This document shows positions 16,671 to 24,999 of a stretch of 53,084 bases of DNA, in pieces (within the stretch, counting starts at the first letter, position 1; each line of letters starts with the position of its first letter). The notes under the pieces are model-generated. The model was not told where the DNA came from. It searched no databases and saw only the letters and a program-made list of their open reading frames with translations. The DNA is from JAVBQJ01 sp031549115 (GTDB lineage Bacteria > Verrucomicrobiota > Lentisphaeria > Victivallales > Victivallaceae). Location of the stretch: contig JAVBQJ010000020.1 in assembly GCA_031549115.1 (NCBI GenBank), forward strand, positions 1-53,084, in the 5' to 3' direction. A program made the position numbers and the translations under genes.

Positions 16671-18494
16671 TCACTTCCCTTCCTGCCGCGCCGGCGGTTC
16701 CAACAGCCAGGCGACCAATTTTCTTTTTCCGGCCGTTTCGAAGGCCAATGTCGGCTCCGCCAACTCCGGAGCACCCCAATCGAAGCGGCCGCCGGTCCCC
16801 GGCAAATCGCCGCCCAGCCGCCGCAAGGTTTTCGTATCGCTGACGATCAATACCTCCCGGTCGAGGCGTTCGCTCAACCAGGCGGCCAGACGGCCCCACT
16901 CCCGGCGGCGCTGCTCATCGGTATCGGCATGGGAGCCGATATGGGTTTTCACCAGCTCCAGACGCGCCACCGGCTGATCCAGATAAAACGAGATCACCCC
17001 CTGCGCCTCCGGCAGCAGAAACACCACATTGTCCGTGCCGACCCGCTCCACCGCCGCGCGCAGCGGCCCGGTCAGAAACGGCCGGCCGGTACGGAATTGG
17101 TCGGTGGTGCACAGCAGCACGCCCAGGGCGCCTCCCACCAGCAGCGTCAACGCCGTCACCCAGGCCGCCGATTCCAAAGGCATCTGCAGCCACTCCGCCA
17201 GCCGCTCCCGCCAATAGGCCCGTTCGTCGAGCAGCATCAGCGTCAGCGCCGCCAGGCCGGTCAGCGGCGTTCCGACATAGGCGACCCAGGGCAGTTCCAG
17301 ATCGGCCGCGTATGCCGCCAACGGCAGAATCAATACCGACAGCGTCAACAGCGACGACACCACGATCACCAGATAGCGCATCAGGACAAACAGCCGCCGC
17401 TCCCAGACTCCGCGTTCCGTCACATGCAGATATTCCCCCATCATCAGCGCGATAAACGGCACGATCGGCAGAATGTAATACCAACGCCGCGATCCGGAAA
17501 TCGAAAACAACAGATAAACCGCCAACACCACCCAGCCGAGGCTGCGCATCTGCTTGCTGCCGGTGCGGTAGCGCCGGAAATAGCTCCACAGCGCGGCGGC
17601 GAAAATCAACACCCACGGCAGCAGCAGCCGCGGCACTTCGTAAAAATAGATGTAGAACGGCTCCTTGTGGTCGAACGGCCGGATCGCGCGCTCGATATTC
17701 TCCCGCCACACCAGCTCCAGCGCCGTCAGCGCTTCCCCGGGCCAGGTGTAAAACGGCGGCGGCGCGATCGTCCCCGCCAGATAAAACGGCACCAGATAGA
17801 CGCCGAGCATCAGTACAAACGCGGCGAAATTGCTGAACTTCAGGTGGCGCAGCCACATTTTGTCCGGCAGCAGCAATGCGCCTCCGGCCACCATCGGCAC
17901 AATGATCGACGGCAGCCCCTTGGTCATCGCCCCGGCAAAACAGATCGCGTAAAACACCAGGTACGAACCGAATCCGGCCTTTTCCCGGCAGCGGTACAGC
18001 CACAGCACCGCCAGCACGATCGCCGCCATGTTTTCCATATCGGCTTCACCGGAGCGGCCGAGGTAGAGAAATCCGTAGCTGCCGGCCAGCAGCCACCCGG
18101 CGGTCAACGCCACATTGTAGCCGAACATTTTCTTGCCCAGCTGCACCGTCGCCCACAGCGCCGCCAGCGCCGCCAGCATGCTCGGCAGCCGCAGCGCAAA
18201 CTCGTGCACGCCGCCGAACAGCTTGCCGGCGGCGGCCACCAGCCAATAGCCGAGAAACGGCTTGTCGAAGTAAATCTCGGCGTTGATCGCCGGATGCAGC
18301 CAGTCGCCGGTCAGCAGCATTTCCCGTGCCGCTTCCGCCCAGCGGTCCTCGGAGTTGAACAACCCCGGGTACCAGCCGAACAGAAACAGAAACAGCACCG
18401 CCGCCAGATAAAGCAGCCACTCCCCGCGCCGGCTGAGGGCGGGCTCGCCCGGCGCCGTGGCGCCGTCGGTCGTATCAAATGCGTTTTCCGGCAT
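16671..18494 (-). CDS. arnT: ArnT-like lipid A aminoarabinose/glycosyl transferase
   Basis: This 607-residue integral membrane enzyme is of the GT-C/PMT fold. LFNSEDRWAEAAREMLLTGD in the first periplasmic loop is the conserved acidic site of the ArnT/PMT family. DKPFLGYWLVA and many membrane segments follow, with a soluble C-terminal domain after about residue 450. Family members move aminoarabinose from undecaprenyl phosphate to lipid A, which lowers negative charge and confers polymyxin tolerance. The start at 18494 overlaps the end of arnB by 20 bases. Confidence 0.82.
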   Translation of the reverse strand: MPENAFDTTDGATAPGEPALSRRGEWLLYLAAVLFLFLFGWYPGLFNSEDRWAEAAREMLLTGDWLHPAINAEIYFDKPFLGYWLVAAAGKLFGGVHEFALRLPSMLAALAALWATVQLGKKMFGYNVALTAGWLLAGSYGFLYLGRSGEADMENMAAIVLAVLWLYRCREKAGFGSYLVFYAICFAGAMTKGLPSIIVPMVAGGALLLPDKMWLRHLKFSNFAAFVLMLGVYLVPFYLAGTIAPPPFYTWPGEALTALELVWRENIERAIRPFDHKEPFYIYFYEVPRLLLPWVLIFAAALWSYFRRYRTGSKQMRSLGWVVLAVYLLFSISGSRRWYYILPIVPFIALMMGEYLHVTERGVWERRLFVLMRYLVIVVSSLLTLSVLILPLAAYAADLELPWVAYVGTPLTGLAALTLMLLDERAYWRERLAEWLQMPLESAAWVTALTLLVGGALGVLLCTTDQFRTGRPFLTGPLRAAVERVGTDNVVFLLPEAQGVISFYLDQPVARLELVKTHIGSHADTDEQRRREWGRLAAWLSERLDREVLIVSDTKTLRRLGGDLPGTGGRFDWGAPELAEPTLAFETAGKRKLVAWLLEPPARQEGK

Positions 18495-19632
18495 CGTGCA
18501 ACACCTTTTTGATTGCGGCAACCACGTCGTCGACATCGTTCCCGGTCATATCCGGGAACAGCGGCAAAGAACAGATCCGGTCCGAGTTCCATTCGGTCGC
18601 CGGCAGCGAGCCGGGCTGGAAACCCATCACATCCCGGTAGTATTTCTGCAGATGCGAGCACCGGAAATGCAGCCCGGTGCCGATGTTTTCCGCCTTCAGC
18701 GCCGCCATGAAGTTGTTGCGGTCGATGCGCGGCGAGTTGACCCGCACCACCATCAGATGCCACGAGGATTTGAAATCGTACCCGACCGGGTCCGCCAGCG
18801 GCAGCACTTCATCGAGTCCCTTCAGCTGTTCGCGATAATACAGTCCCAGTTCGGTGCGCTTCCGGTTGATGTCGTCGAGACGCGCAAATTGACTCACACC
18901 CAGCGCCGCCTGCATATCGGTCAGATTGTACTTGAAGCCCGGCTCGATCACTTCGGCCTGCGGCGAACGGCCCCGGTTTTCCCGGTCGAACGCGTCCACG
19001 CCGAGACCGTGGAACTTCCAGCGCCGGATCGACTGCGCCAGCTCCTCGTCGTCGGTGGCGAATATCCCGCCTTCGCCGGTGGTCAGATTCTTGATCGCGT
19101 GGAAGCTGTAGAAGCCGTGCCCGCCCGCAACCACATGCCGGCCTTTGTAAAAAGTGCCGAGCGCGTGCGCGGCATCTTCGACCACCGGAATCGCGCCGGC
19201 CACCCGGCGGATGCCGTCGATGTCGGCCGGAATCCCGCTGTAGTGCACCGGCAGGATCAGCTTGGTCGCCGGCGTAATGCAGGCTTTGATGCTTGCCGGC
19301 GTCACCAGCATGGTGTCGCGGTCGATTTCGGCGAAAACCGGTTTGGCGCCGGCCAGCACGATCATATTCACCGTCGAAACCCAGGTCAGCGACGGCGTGA
19401 TCACCTCGTCGCCGGGGCCGATGTGCAGCGCATGCATCAACAGATGCGCCGCCCCGGTCGCCGAAGCGAGCGCCACCGCGTGTTTGCTGCCGGTGTACTC
19501 GCAGATTTTCTGTTCGAATTCGACATTCTTCGGGCCGTTGGTGATCCAGCCCGAACGCAATACATCCGCCACGCAGGCGATGTCCTCTTCCGTAATCGCC
19601 GGCCGTGTAAACGGCAAAAATTCCGATCTCAT
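18475..19632 (-). CDS. arnB: ArnB-like PLP-dependent sugar aminotransferase
   Basis: The protein has 385 residues, like E. coli ArnB. MRSEFLPFTRPAITEEDI and GWITNGPKN are typical. FYSFHAIKNLTTGEGG places the PLP lysine at Lys181, and VVEDAAHALGT holds the cofactor-nitrogen Asp. It would transaminate UDP-4-keto-pentose to UDP-Ara4N. The neighbours ArnT and ArnC support the name within the broad DegT/DnrJ/EryC1 family. ArnA, ArnD and a flippase are not in this window. Confidence 0.88.
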   Translation of the reverse strand: MRSEFLPFTRPAITEEDIACVADVLRSGWITNGPKNVEFEQKICEYTGSKHAVALASATGAAHLLMHALHIGPGDEVITPSLTWVSTVNMIVLAGAKPVFAEIDRDTMLVTPASIKACITPATKLILPVHYSGIPADIDGIRRVAGAIPVVEDAAHALGTFYKGRHVVAGGHGFYSFHAIKNLTTGEGGIFATDDEELAQSIRRWKFHGLGVDAFDRENRGRSPQAEVIEPGFKYNLTDMQAALGVSQFARLDDINRKRTELGLYYREQLKGLDEVLPLADPVGYDFKSSWHLMVVRVNSPRIDRNNFMAALKAENIGTGLHFRCSHLQKYYRDVMGFQPGSLPATEWNSDRICSLPLFPDMTGNDVDDVVAAIKKVLHDAGKRI

Positions 19633-19709
19633 TTTTTAACTGCTCCCGCCTGCTTGCTTGTTGTCGGTCAAAAACTTCCGGGTCCGGTCGGCGTCCCGGA
19701 AGCAAATTG

Positions 19710-20735
19710 TCACTTCACATCGAACGCATATTCCGTCGTCTGTTGGTACCACTCGCCGGGGTTCAACACCACCGGGGGAAAGCCCGGCTGGTTCGGTGAA
19801 TCCGGCGCATGCTGCGCCTCCAGACAAAATCCGCCGAAACGCCCATGCCGTCCGCCATCCTTCCCGGTCGTGGCGCCGTCCAGAAAATACGCGGTGTACA
19901 CCTGTACGCCGGGTTCGGTGGTCCGGAAACGCAGCACGATTCCGCTCTCCGGCGACCACACCTCCGCGCTATGCCGGTCGCCGAAAATAAAGTTATCATC
20001 CAGCCCCGCCGGCAATTGCGTCAGCCGCTCCCGCAAGGCCGCCGGCTGCGAAAAATCGTACGCGGTCCCGCGCAAACCGGCGATTTCGCCGGTCGGCAGC
20101 AGCGCCGCGTCGACCACCGTCCGCGCCACGGCGTCGATCCGGTATACGTGGTCCACCACCGAACCGCGATTTTCCCCGTTCAAATTGAAATACGTATGGT
20201 TGGTCAGATTCACCACCGTCGGCGCCGTCGTCCGTGCCCGGTAATCCAGCACCAGCCGCCGTCCGGCCTCCAGCCGGTAGGTCAACTGAATCGACAGCGC
20301 CCCCGGAAATCCCTGGTCGCCGTCGGGGCTTTCCAGACACAGCGTCAGCGTCGGCACGCCGTCCGGATCCGATACTTCCGCCTGCCACAGCCGCTCCGAA
20401 TACGGGTCGCGGCCGCCGTGCAACGCATACCCGGGGCAGTTGCAGGTCAGCCGGTACTCCTTGTCTCCGAGCCGGAAACGGCCGCCGGCGATCCGGTTGG
20501 CCACCCGGCCGATCACGGCGCCGAAGCCAGGAGCATTATGCCGGTAATCCTCCGGATTGCCGAAGCCCAGCGCGACGTCGCGGATCGTCCCGTCGCGGTC
20601 CGGCGTCTCGATCGCGGTCACCACCGCGCCGAAATCGCTGATCCGGACCGAAAATTTTTCTTCCGGCCGCGACAATATGAATTCCCTGGCGAGGTTGCCG
20701 TCGGGCAATTGCAGAAACGGACGCGCTTCCACCAT
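19710..20735 (-). CDS. galM: Aldose 1-epimerase (mutarotase)
   Basis: This 341-residue cytosolic enzyme interconverts alpha and beta anomers of galactose or glucose. YALHGG (His106), LTNHTYFNL (His180, the likely acid) and GFCLEAQHAPDSPN (Glu306, the likely base) match the catalytic set of GalM enzymes. NRIAGGRF lies in the usual place. It starts 2 bases after the rnhC stop, in the same operon. A role in using sugars freed by the window's glycosidases is plausible. Confidence 0.93.
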   Translation of the reverse strand: MVEARPFLQLPDGNLAREFILSRPEEKFSVRISDFGAVVTAIETPDRDGTIRDVALGFGNPEDYRHNAPGFGAVIGRVANRIAGGRFRLGDKEYRLTCNCPGYALHGGRDPYSERLWQAEVSDPDGVPTLTLCLESPDGDQGFPGALSIQLTYRLEAGRRLVLDYRARTTAPTVVNLTNHTYFNLNGENRGSVVDHVYRIDAVARTVVDAALLPTGEIAGLRGTAYDFSQPAALRERLTQLPAGLDDNFIFGDRHSAEVWSPESGIVLRFRTTEPGVQVYTAYFLDGATTGKDGGRHGRFGGFCLEAQHAPDSPNQPGFPPVVLNPGEWYQQTTEYAFDVK

Positions 20736-20737
20736 GG

Positions 20738-21718
20738 TTACTTCCCCTGTGCTCTGGAGTAGGAATATTCCGGCTTCTCCGGCAACGGATGACCGGTCAC
20801 CTCGTACCAGGTTTTAAAATGCACCTTCGCACATGACTCGAAAACCTCTTCGCCATGGCGCTGAAACAGCTCATGCGCCAACGCTTTCACCCCCGGCCCG
20901 GCGCCGCGCTGCATGGTCACGCCGAGCTCCTCCGACAGCCGCGCCATTCCCCGGACGAAGCCGTCGCGCGCAAGAATACTCGCCGCCGCCACCGCGACAT
21001 CGCTTTCCGCCCGCACCTGCTGGTCGAGCTGAATGCCGCGCCCGCGGGTCATCAATGCCCGCCGGATCAGGTTTTCATCTCCGAACTTGTCCGACAGCAT
21101 CCGGGGGCAGTCGGGCACCTGTTCCAACAGGTTCTCGATCACCCGCGCATGTCCCCACGCCAGCAGCCGGTTCAAATTCCCGATCTTGCGGTACAGCGGA
21201 TTGTAAGTCGCCGGCTTCAACATCACCTCGACGAAGCGTCCCGGCAACGCCGCCCGGATTCCCTGCGCCAGCGCGGCGATGCGTTTGTCGCTTTTTATCA
21301 GCTTGGAGTCCTGGACCCCGAGCGCCGCCAGCGCCTTGCCGCTTTCGGCGTCGACGCAGCAGCCGGCAATCACCAAGGGGCCGAAAAAATCCCCTTTGCC
21401 GGATTCGTCGATGCCGCCGTGCGGCGTAACCGCCACCACCGGCGCGGCCGCCTCCGGAGCAGCCTCATAACCGAAGCCGAAGGTATGCAGGACTTCCGGC
21501 TCCAGCACGAACAGCACGAAATCTTCCAGTCCGGCACCCTGTACGGTGAATTTGCCGCTCTGGTATGCCACCGCGTTGACCTTTTCCCCGGCGGCTTTCC
21601 ACCAGGCGTAGGGCGCCTCACTGAATTCCCAGCCGCGCTCCCGCAGCATCTCCTCCAACTGGACGCGCTGGGCGTCGGTCAGGGTGCACACGTAGCAATT
21701 TTTCTTCGCCTGCGCCAT
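20738..21718 (-). CDS. rnhC: Ribonuclease HIII
   Basis: The protein has 326 residues. An N-terminal TBP-like substrate-binding domain (about 1-85, with AYQSGKFTVQG) precedes a type 2 RNase H domain. GGIDESGKGDFFGPLV carries Asp104 and Glu105 of the active site, and a later Asp lies in AESDVAVAAASILAR. The Asp-Glu-Ser-Gly-Lys-Gly form and the N-terminal extension separate HIII from HII. It removes RNA from RNA:DNA hybrids. It lies 4 bases after prfB. Confidence 0.93.
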   Translation of the reverse strand: MAQAKKNCYVCTLTDAQRVQLEEMLRERGWEFSEAPYAWWKAAGEKVNAVAYQSGKFTVQGAGLEDFVLFVLEPEVLHTFGFGYEAAPEAAAPVVAVTPHGGIDESGKGDFFGPLVIAGCCVDAESGKALAALGVQDSKLIKSDKRIAALAQGIRAALPGRFVEVMLKPATYNPLYRKIGNLNRLLAWGHARVIENLLEQVPDCPRMLSDKFGDENLIRRALMTRGRGIQLDQQVRAESDVAVAAASILARDGFVRGMARLSEELGVTMQRGAGPGVKALAHELFQRHGEEVFESCAKVHFKTWYEVTGHPLPEKPEYSYSRAQGK

Positions 21719-21722
21719 GCGG

Positions 21723-22823
21723 CTATTTCCCCGACGCTTTCAGCCACCCGTCGATAAACAGATCGATATCCCCGTCCAGCACCGCCGCGGTATTGCTGGT
21801 TTCAATGTCCACCCGCAGGTCCTTGACCATCTGGTACGGCTGCAGCACATACGAACGGATCTGATTGCCCCAGCCGTTGTCGGTTTTTTCACCGCGAATC
21901 GCATTGGCTTCGTTCATGCGTTTCTCCTCTTCCAGCGTATACAGCTTGGCTTTCAGCATGTTCAACGCGGTGGCGCGGTTCTTGTGCTGCGAACGCTCCG
22001 CCTGGCAGGCGACCACGACGCCGGTCGGCAAGTGGGTGATCCGGATCGCCGAGTCGGTGGTGTTGACGTGCTGCCCGCCCGCGCCGCTGGAGCGGTAGGT
22101 GTCGATGCGCAGATCGGCTTCGTTGATCTCGATATTGATGTCCTCGTTCAATTCCGGCAGCAGATCCACCGACGCAAATGAAGTATGGCGCCGGGCATTG
22201 CTGTCAAAGGGAGAAATCCGTACCAGACGGTGAATGCCCTTCTCGCCTTTCAGGTAACCGTAAGCGAAGTCGCCGCACACCCGCAGCGTCACCGACTTGA
22301 TGCCGGCTTCTTCGCCCTGCTGAATGTCGATGATCTCATCGCGCCAGCCGCGCCGCTCGAAGAAGCGCCGGTACATCCGCAACAGAATCCCGGCCCAGTC
22401 GCACGACTCGGTGCCGCCCGCCCCGGCGTGAATGCTGACATAGGCGTTGCTCCGGTCGAATTTGCCCGACAGGAAGCTGACCAGCTCCAACTGGTCCAGG
22501 TCCCGCGACAACGCTTTCCACGCCGGCTCCGCCTCTTTGAGCATCGATTCATCCTCGCCGGCCAGCTCCAGCAGCACCGCAAAATCCTCCACCGAAGCCG
22601 CCACCTGATCGAACGGCGCCAACAGATTCCGGCACGCGCTCAACGCCGCGACCGTCTCCTGCGCCGCTTCTTTTTTATCCCAGAAATCGAGCGCCGCCAT
22701 CTTTTTCTCGATTTCCTCTTTCTCCTCGCGCTTTTCGTCGATTTTCAGAAATCGGCGCAAGGTCTCCAGGCGTTCGGCGGATTCGGCCGCGGCACTCCGC
22801 AGCTCTTCTATCGTTATCGGCAT
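21723..22823 (-). CDS. prfB: Peptide chain release factor 2, without a programmed frameshift
   Basis: This 366-residue factor reads UGA and UAA stop codons. SPF (204-206), the stop-codon-reading tripeptide of RF2, and GGQ (249-251), the peptidyl-tRNA hydrolysis motif, are both present. In many bacteria the frame shifts after about codon 25 at a CUU-UGA site. Here that region reads LRRFLKIDEKREE without a break, so the protein is made in one frame. It is the first gene of a close-packed run of seven (prfB to holA). Confidence 0.96.
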   Translation of the reverse strand: MPITIEELRSAAAESAERLETLRRFLKIDEKREEKEEIEKKMAALDFWDKKEAAQETVAALSACRNLLAPFDQVAASVEDFAVLLELAGEDESMLKEAEPAWKALSRDLDQLELVSFLSGKFDRSNAYVSIHAGAGGTESCDWAGILLRMYRRFFERRGWRDEIIDIQQGEEAGIKSVTLRVCGDFAYGYLKGEKGIHRLVRISPFDSNARRHTSFASVDLLPELNEDINIEINEADLRIDTYRSSGAGGQHVNTTDSAIRITHLPTGVVVACQAERSQHKNRATALNMLKAKLYTLEEEKRMNEANAIRGEKTDNGWGNQIRSYVLQPYQMVKDLRVDIETSNTAAVLDGDIDLFIDGWLKASGK

Positions 22824-22867
22824 AAGCGCATTTCCCCATCGTATGATAATTGCTGTTTCAACTTCAT

Positions 22868-22896
22868 AATATAACCGCCTCTCCCCCTTTTTTCAA
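22868..22896 (-). promoter_or_regulatory. Sigma-70-type promoter for prfB
   Basis: On the minus strand TTGAAA (22891-22896), a 17-base spacer and TATATT (22868-22873) lie about 45 bases before the prfB start. This is the only good promoter I see ahead of the prfB-to-holA run. Bases 22897-23069 hold nothing I recognise. Confidence 0.6.
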
Positions 22897-23069
22897 GGCA
22901 TACGAACACCGGTAAGACGCCGGGGCAGGAAAGAAAACGCACATTTTCGACAAAGTCCCCGTGTATCGTCCCCTCAAATCTTTTTCATTCGGCATTGTGT
23001 AAAAAAATTCATAATTTTACCGAATGCGGGAGATCGCCGGTTCCTGTGTCGTGTCAACCTTGACTGTTC

Positions 23070-23385
23070 GACATCAACCGCCGGTGCGGTTCCTCGTCCG
23101 CTCCATGTGTAGATTGAATTGTCGCTCACGCTTCCATTTCAATCTACACCGTCGCTACCTCGGGCGGCTTCCGCTCGCCAACTGGCTCGCTTGCTGTACG
23201 TTTCGCCTCTTTTAGGCGCTTGCGGCGCCATCGGCGACCAGCGCTGTTCGCGCGCTGGACCGCTCGTTACGCCCGCTTCGCGGACTTACTCTTCGCCCGA
23301 GAGGGACGAGCCCTCTCGTGTTCGGCTTCGCCCTCGACTCCGATGACGGAGTGCAGACCGCCGCTTCGCGGCTCTATTTTTTTTT
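23070..23385. repeat. Structured hairpin-array repeat, family C copy 2
   Basis: It has the same order of hairpins as the copy at 9605. The first stem is AACCGC/GCGGTT (23076-23091), where the other copies have CGCCGC/GCGGCG. The long stem is 23107-23121 with 23135-23149 (one T-T mismatch) and differs from copy 1 at both strands of several pairs. CCAGCGC/GCGCTGG, CGAGAGGG/CCCTCTCG and ACTCCG/CGGAGT are retained. It ends at the stop codon of the minus-strand lipoprotein gene. Confidence 0.8.
23360..23385 (+). terminator. Terminator-like end of family C copy 2
   Basis: The stem GCCGC-TTC-GCGGC (23360-23372) is followed by a T run at 23376-23385. The T run overlaps the reverse complement of the minus-strand stop codon at 23384-23386. 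Confidence 0.55.
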
Positions 23386-24970
23386 AAGGAAAGGCTTGGC
23401 GGACGATGCGGGAGGCGGGCTTGAACACCGTCGGCGCCACCTTCAGCCATTCGGCCGGAAGCGCCGGGTCCCGACGCAAGGCGGGGCAGAATTCGTTGAT
23501 GAAATTCACCGCGTGCGGCGTTTCCGCCTCCGTCAACGCGCCACAGGCCGCCAGCGCGTCGTGCGCGACGGCGGAATTCTCCTCCAGCATCCAGGCATTC
23601 GCCGTCAGAATCGCCGCCAGCACCCCGCCGACCCGCTGGGCCTCGCCGTGGCGCCGCGCCGCATCCCAGGACAATTGATGCGCCAGATCCCGCTGCTTCG
23701 CGCCATCTCCGGCCAACCCGGCCGCCACCGCCCGCCCCAACAGATCGGCGGACGCCGGCTCCTCGGCCAGCCACCCCAGCGGCAAACCGCAGCGCCAGAA
23801 GTGAAACCAGATCAGGCTCGGCGGCAATGCCGCCCCCTGCGCCCGCACCAGCGCGGCAAAATCGTTCCGCGCCGTCTCCGCCTCCCCATTCCGGAAATCG
23901 TCGGCAATCTGCAGGATATCCCGGCTCAACAACCCATAATTGGCCCCGGAATTCAATACGCCGAGCGACGAATACACTGCCGGCCAATACAGCCCCGACT
24001 CGACATCCGCGGCGGCGATTTCCGCCTCGATGCCGTCGGTGTCACCGCCCTGACGCGCCAGCAGCAGCAACACCATCCGGTTCACTTCGAAGCTGCGCAT
24101 CGTATTGCTCTGCGCCAGGTGACGCATCGCCGCCGCGTCGCCGTGCGTCACCGCGAGGTTCAGCCAATAGCGCGACAGATCCGGCTGGCTCGTCTCATAA
24201 TCGCAGGCCAGTTCGTATTGCGCGCGGCCGATACCGGCGCGGGCGGCACGCAGCATCCAACGCTCGCGTTCCGCCGGATTCACCGCCCGTGCGGCGACTT
24301 CGTACATCGCCGAAGGAGCGCCCAGGCGCGCGGCATTCAACAGGTGCTCCCGCGCCTTTTCCGGCTGCCGCTGCTCCAGATAAGCCCGGGCCAGCCAATA
24401 TTCCGCCACCGCGTCGCCCGCTTTGACCGCCGGGATCAGATAGACGATCGCGGCCGCGTAATCACCGGTTTCCACCGCATGACGTCCCATCTCCCGGTTG
24501 GCCGGCAAAAAGCCCTTCTCCATGCAAAAACGGTAAATGGCCTCCGCCTGTTCCCAGTTGGCGGGCTCTTTGCGCCCGGAAGCGGTAATTTCCCCCACCG
24601 CGTACAGCGCTTCGACGTTGCCGTCGACGGCGCCGCGCCGCAAAGGCAGATAGCAGCGGTCGATCAGACGGCGCGCTCCCAGCGCATCCGGCGCGTCTTC
24701 GCTCCAGCCGTCCGCCAGCGCGATTCCCCGGTAATACAACGCCAGGGCGTCGCCGGTGGCGCCGGCCTGAAGCAACAGACGCATCGCTTCGGGGTAGTCG
24801 ACGCTCTCGCCGCGCAGCCCGTAAAGAAGCGCCGCGCCGCGCGCGGTATTCGGATGGACGGCAAATGCCGTTTCTTCCCCGGCCGGGTCATCGAACAACG
24901 ACTGGCAGGAAACCGCCGTCACCGCCAGCAAGACACCGGCAACCATGGCCGGAACACACCGGATCCGCAT
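23384..24970 (-). CDS. Lipoprotein with Sel1/TPR-like repeats
   Basis: The protein has 528 residues. ATG 24970 is chosen because GGGAG precedes it and it gives a lipoprotein signal (MRIRCVPAMVAGVLLAVTAVSC) with the lipobox Cys at 22. Helical repeats of the Sel1/TPR type run from about residue 40 to 300; GDAVAEYWLARAYLEQRQPE and the following ARLGAPSAMYEVA are the clearest. It was probably anchored in a membrane as a scaffold. It lies 29 bases after bamA on the same strand, so a link with outer-membrane assembly, like the TPR lipoprotein BamD in other phyla, is possible but unproven. Confidence 0.7.
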   Translation of the reverse strand: MRIRCVPAMVAGVLLAVTAVSCQSLFDDPAGEETAFAVHPNTARGAALLYGLRGESVDYPEAMRLLLQAGATGDALALYYRGIALADGWSEDAPDALGARRLIDRCYLPLRRGAVDGNVEALYAVGEITASGRKEPANWEQAEAIYRFCMEKGFLPANREMGRHAVETGDYAAAIVYLIPAVKAGDAVAEYWLARAYLEQRQPEKAREHLLNAARLGAPSAMYEVAARAVNPAERERWMLRAARAGIGRAQYELACDYETSQPDLSRYWLNLAVTHGDAAAMRHLAQSNTMRSFEVNRMVLLLLARQGGDTDGIEAEIAAADVESGLYWPAVYSSLGVLNSGANYGLLSRDILQIADDFRNGEAETARNDFAALVRAQGAALPPSLIWFHFWRCGLPLGWLAEEPASADLLGRAVAAGLAGDGAKQRDLAHQLSWDAARRHGEAQRVGGVLAAILTANAWMLEENSAVAHDALAACGALTEAETPHAVNFINEFCPALRRDPALPAEWLKVAPTVFKPASRIVRQAFP

Positions 24971-24999
24971 AGCTTCTCCCTTCCCGGAGCATGCCGGAA

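Noticed and set aside
22730..22823. Programmed frameshift in prfB
   Set aside because: The reading frame is continuous through the usual shift region and no in-frame UGA is present.
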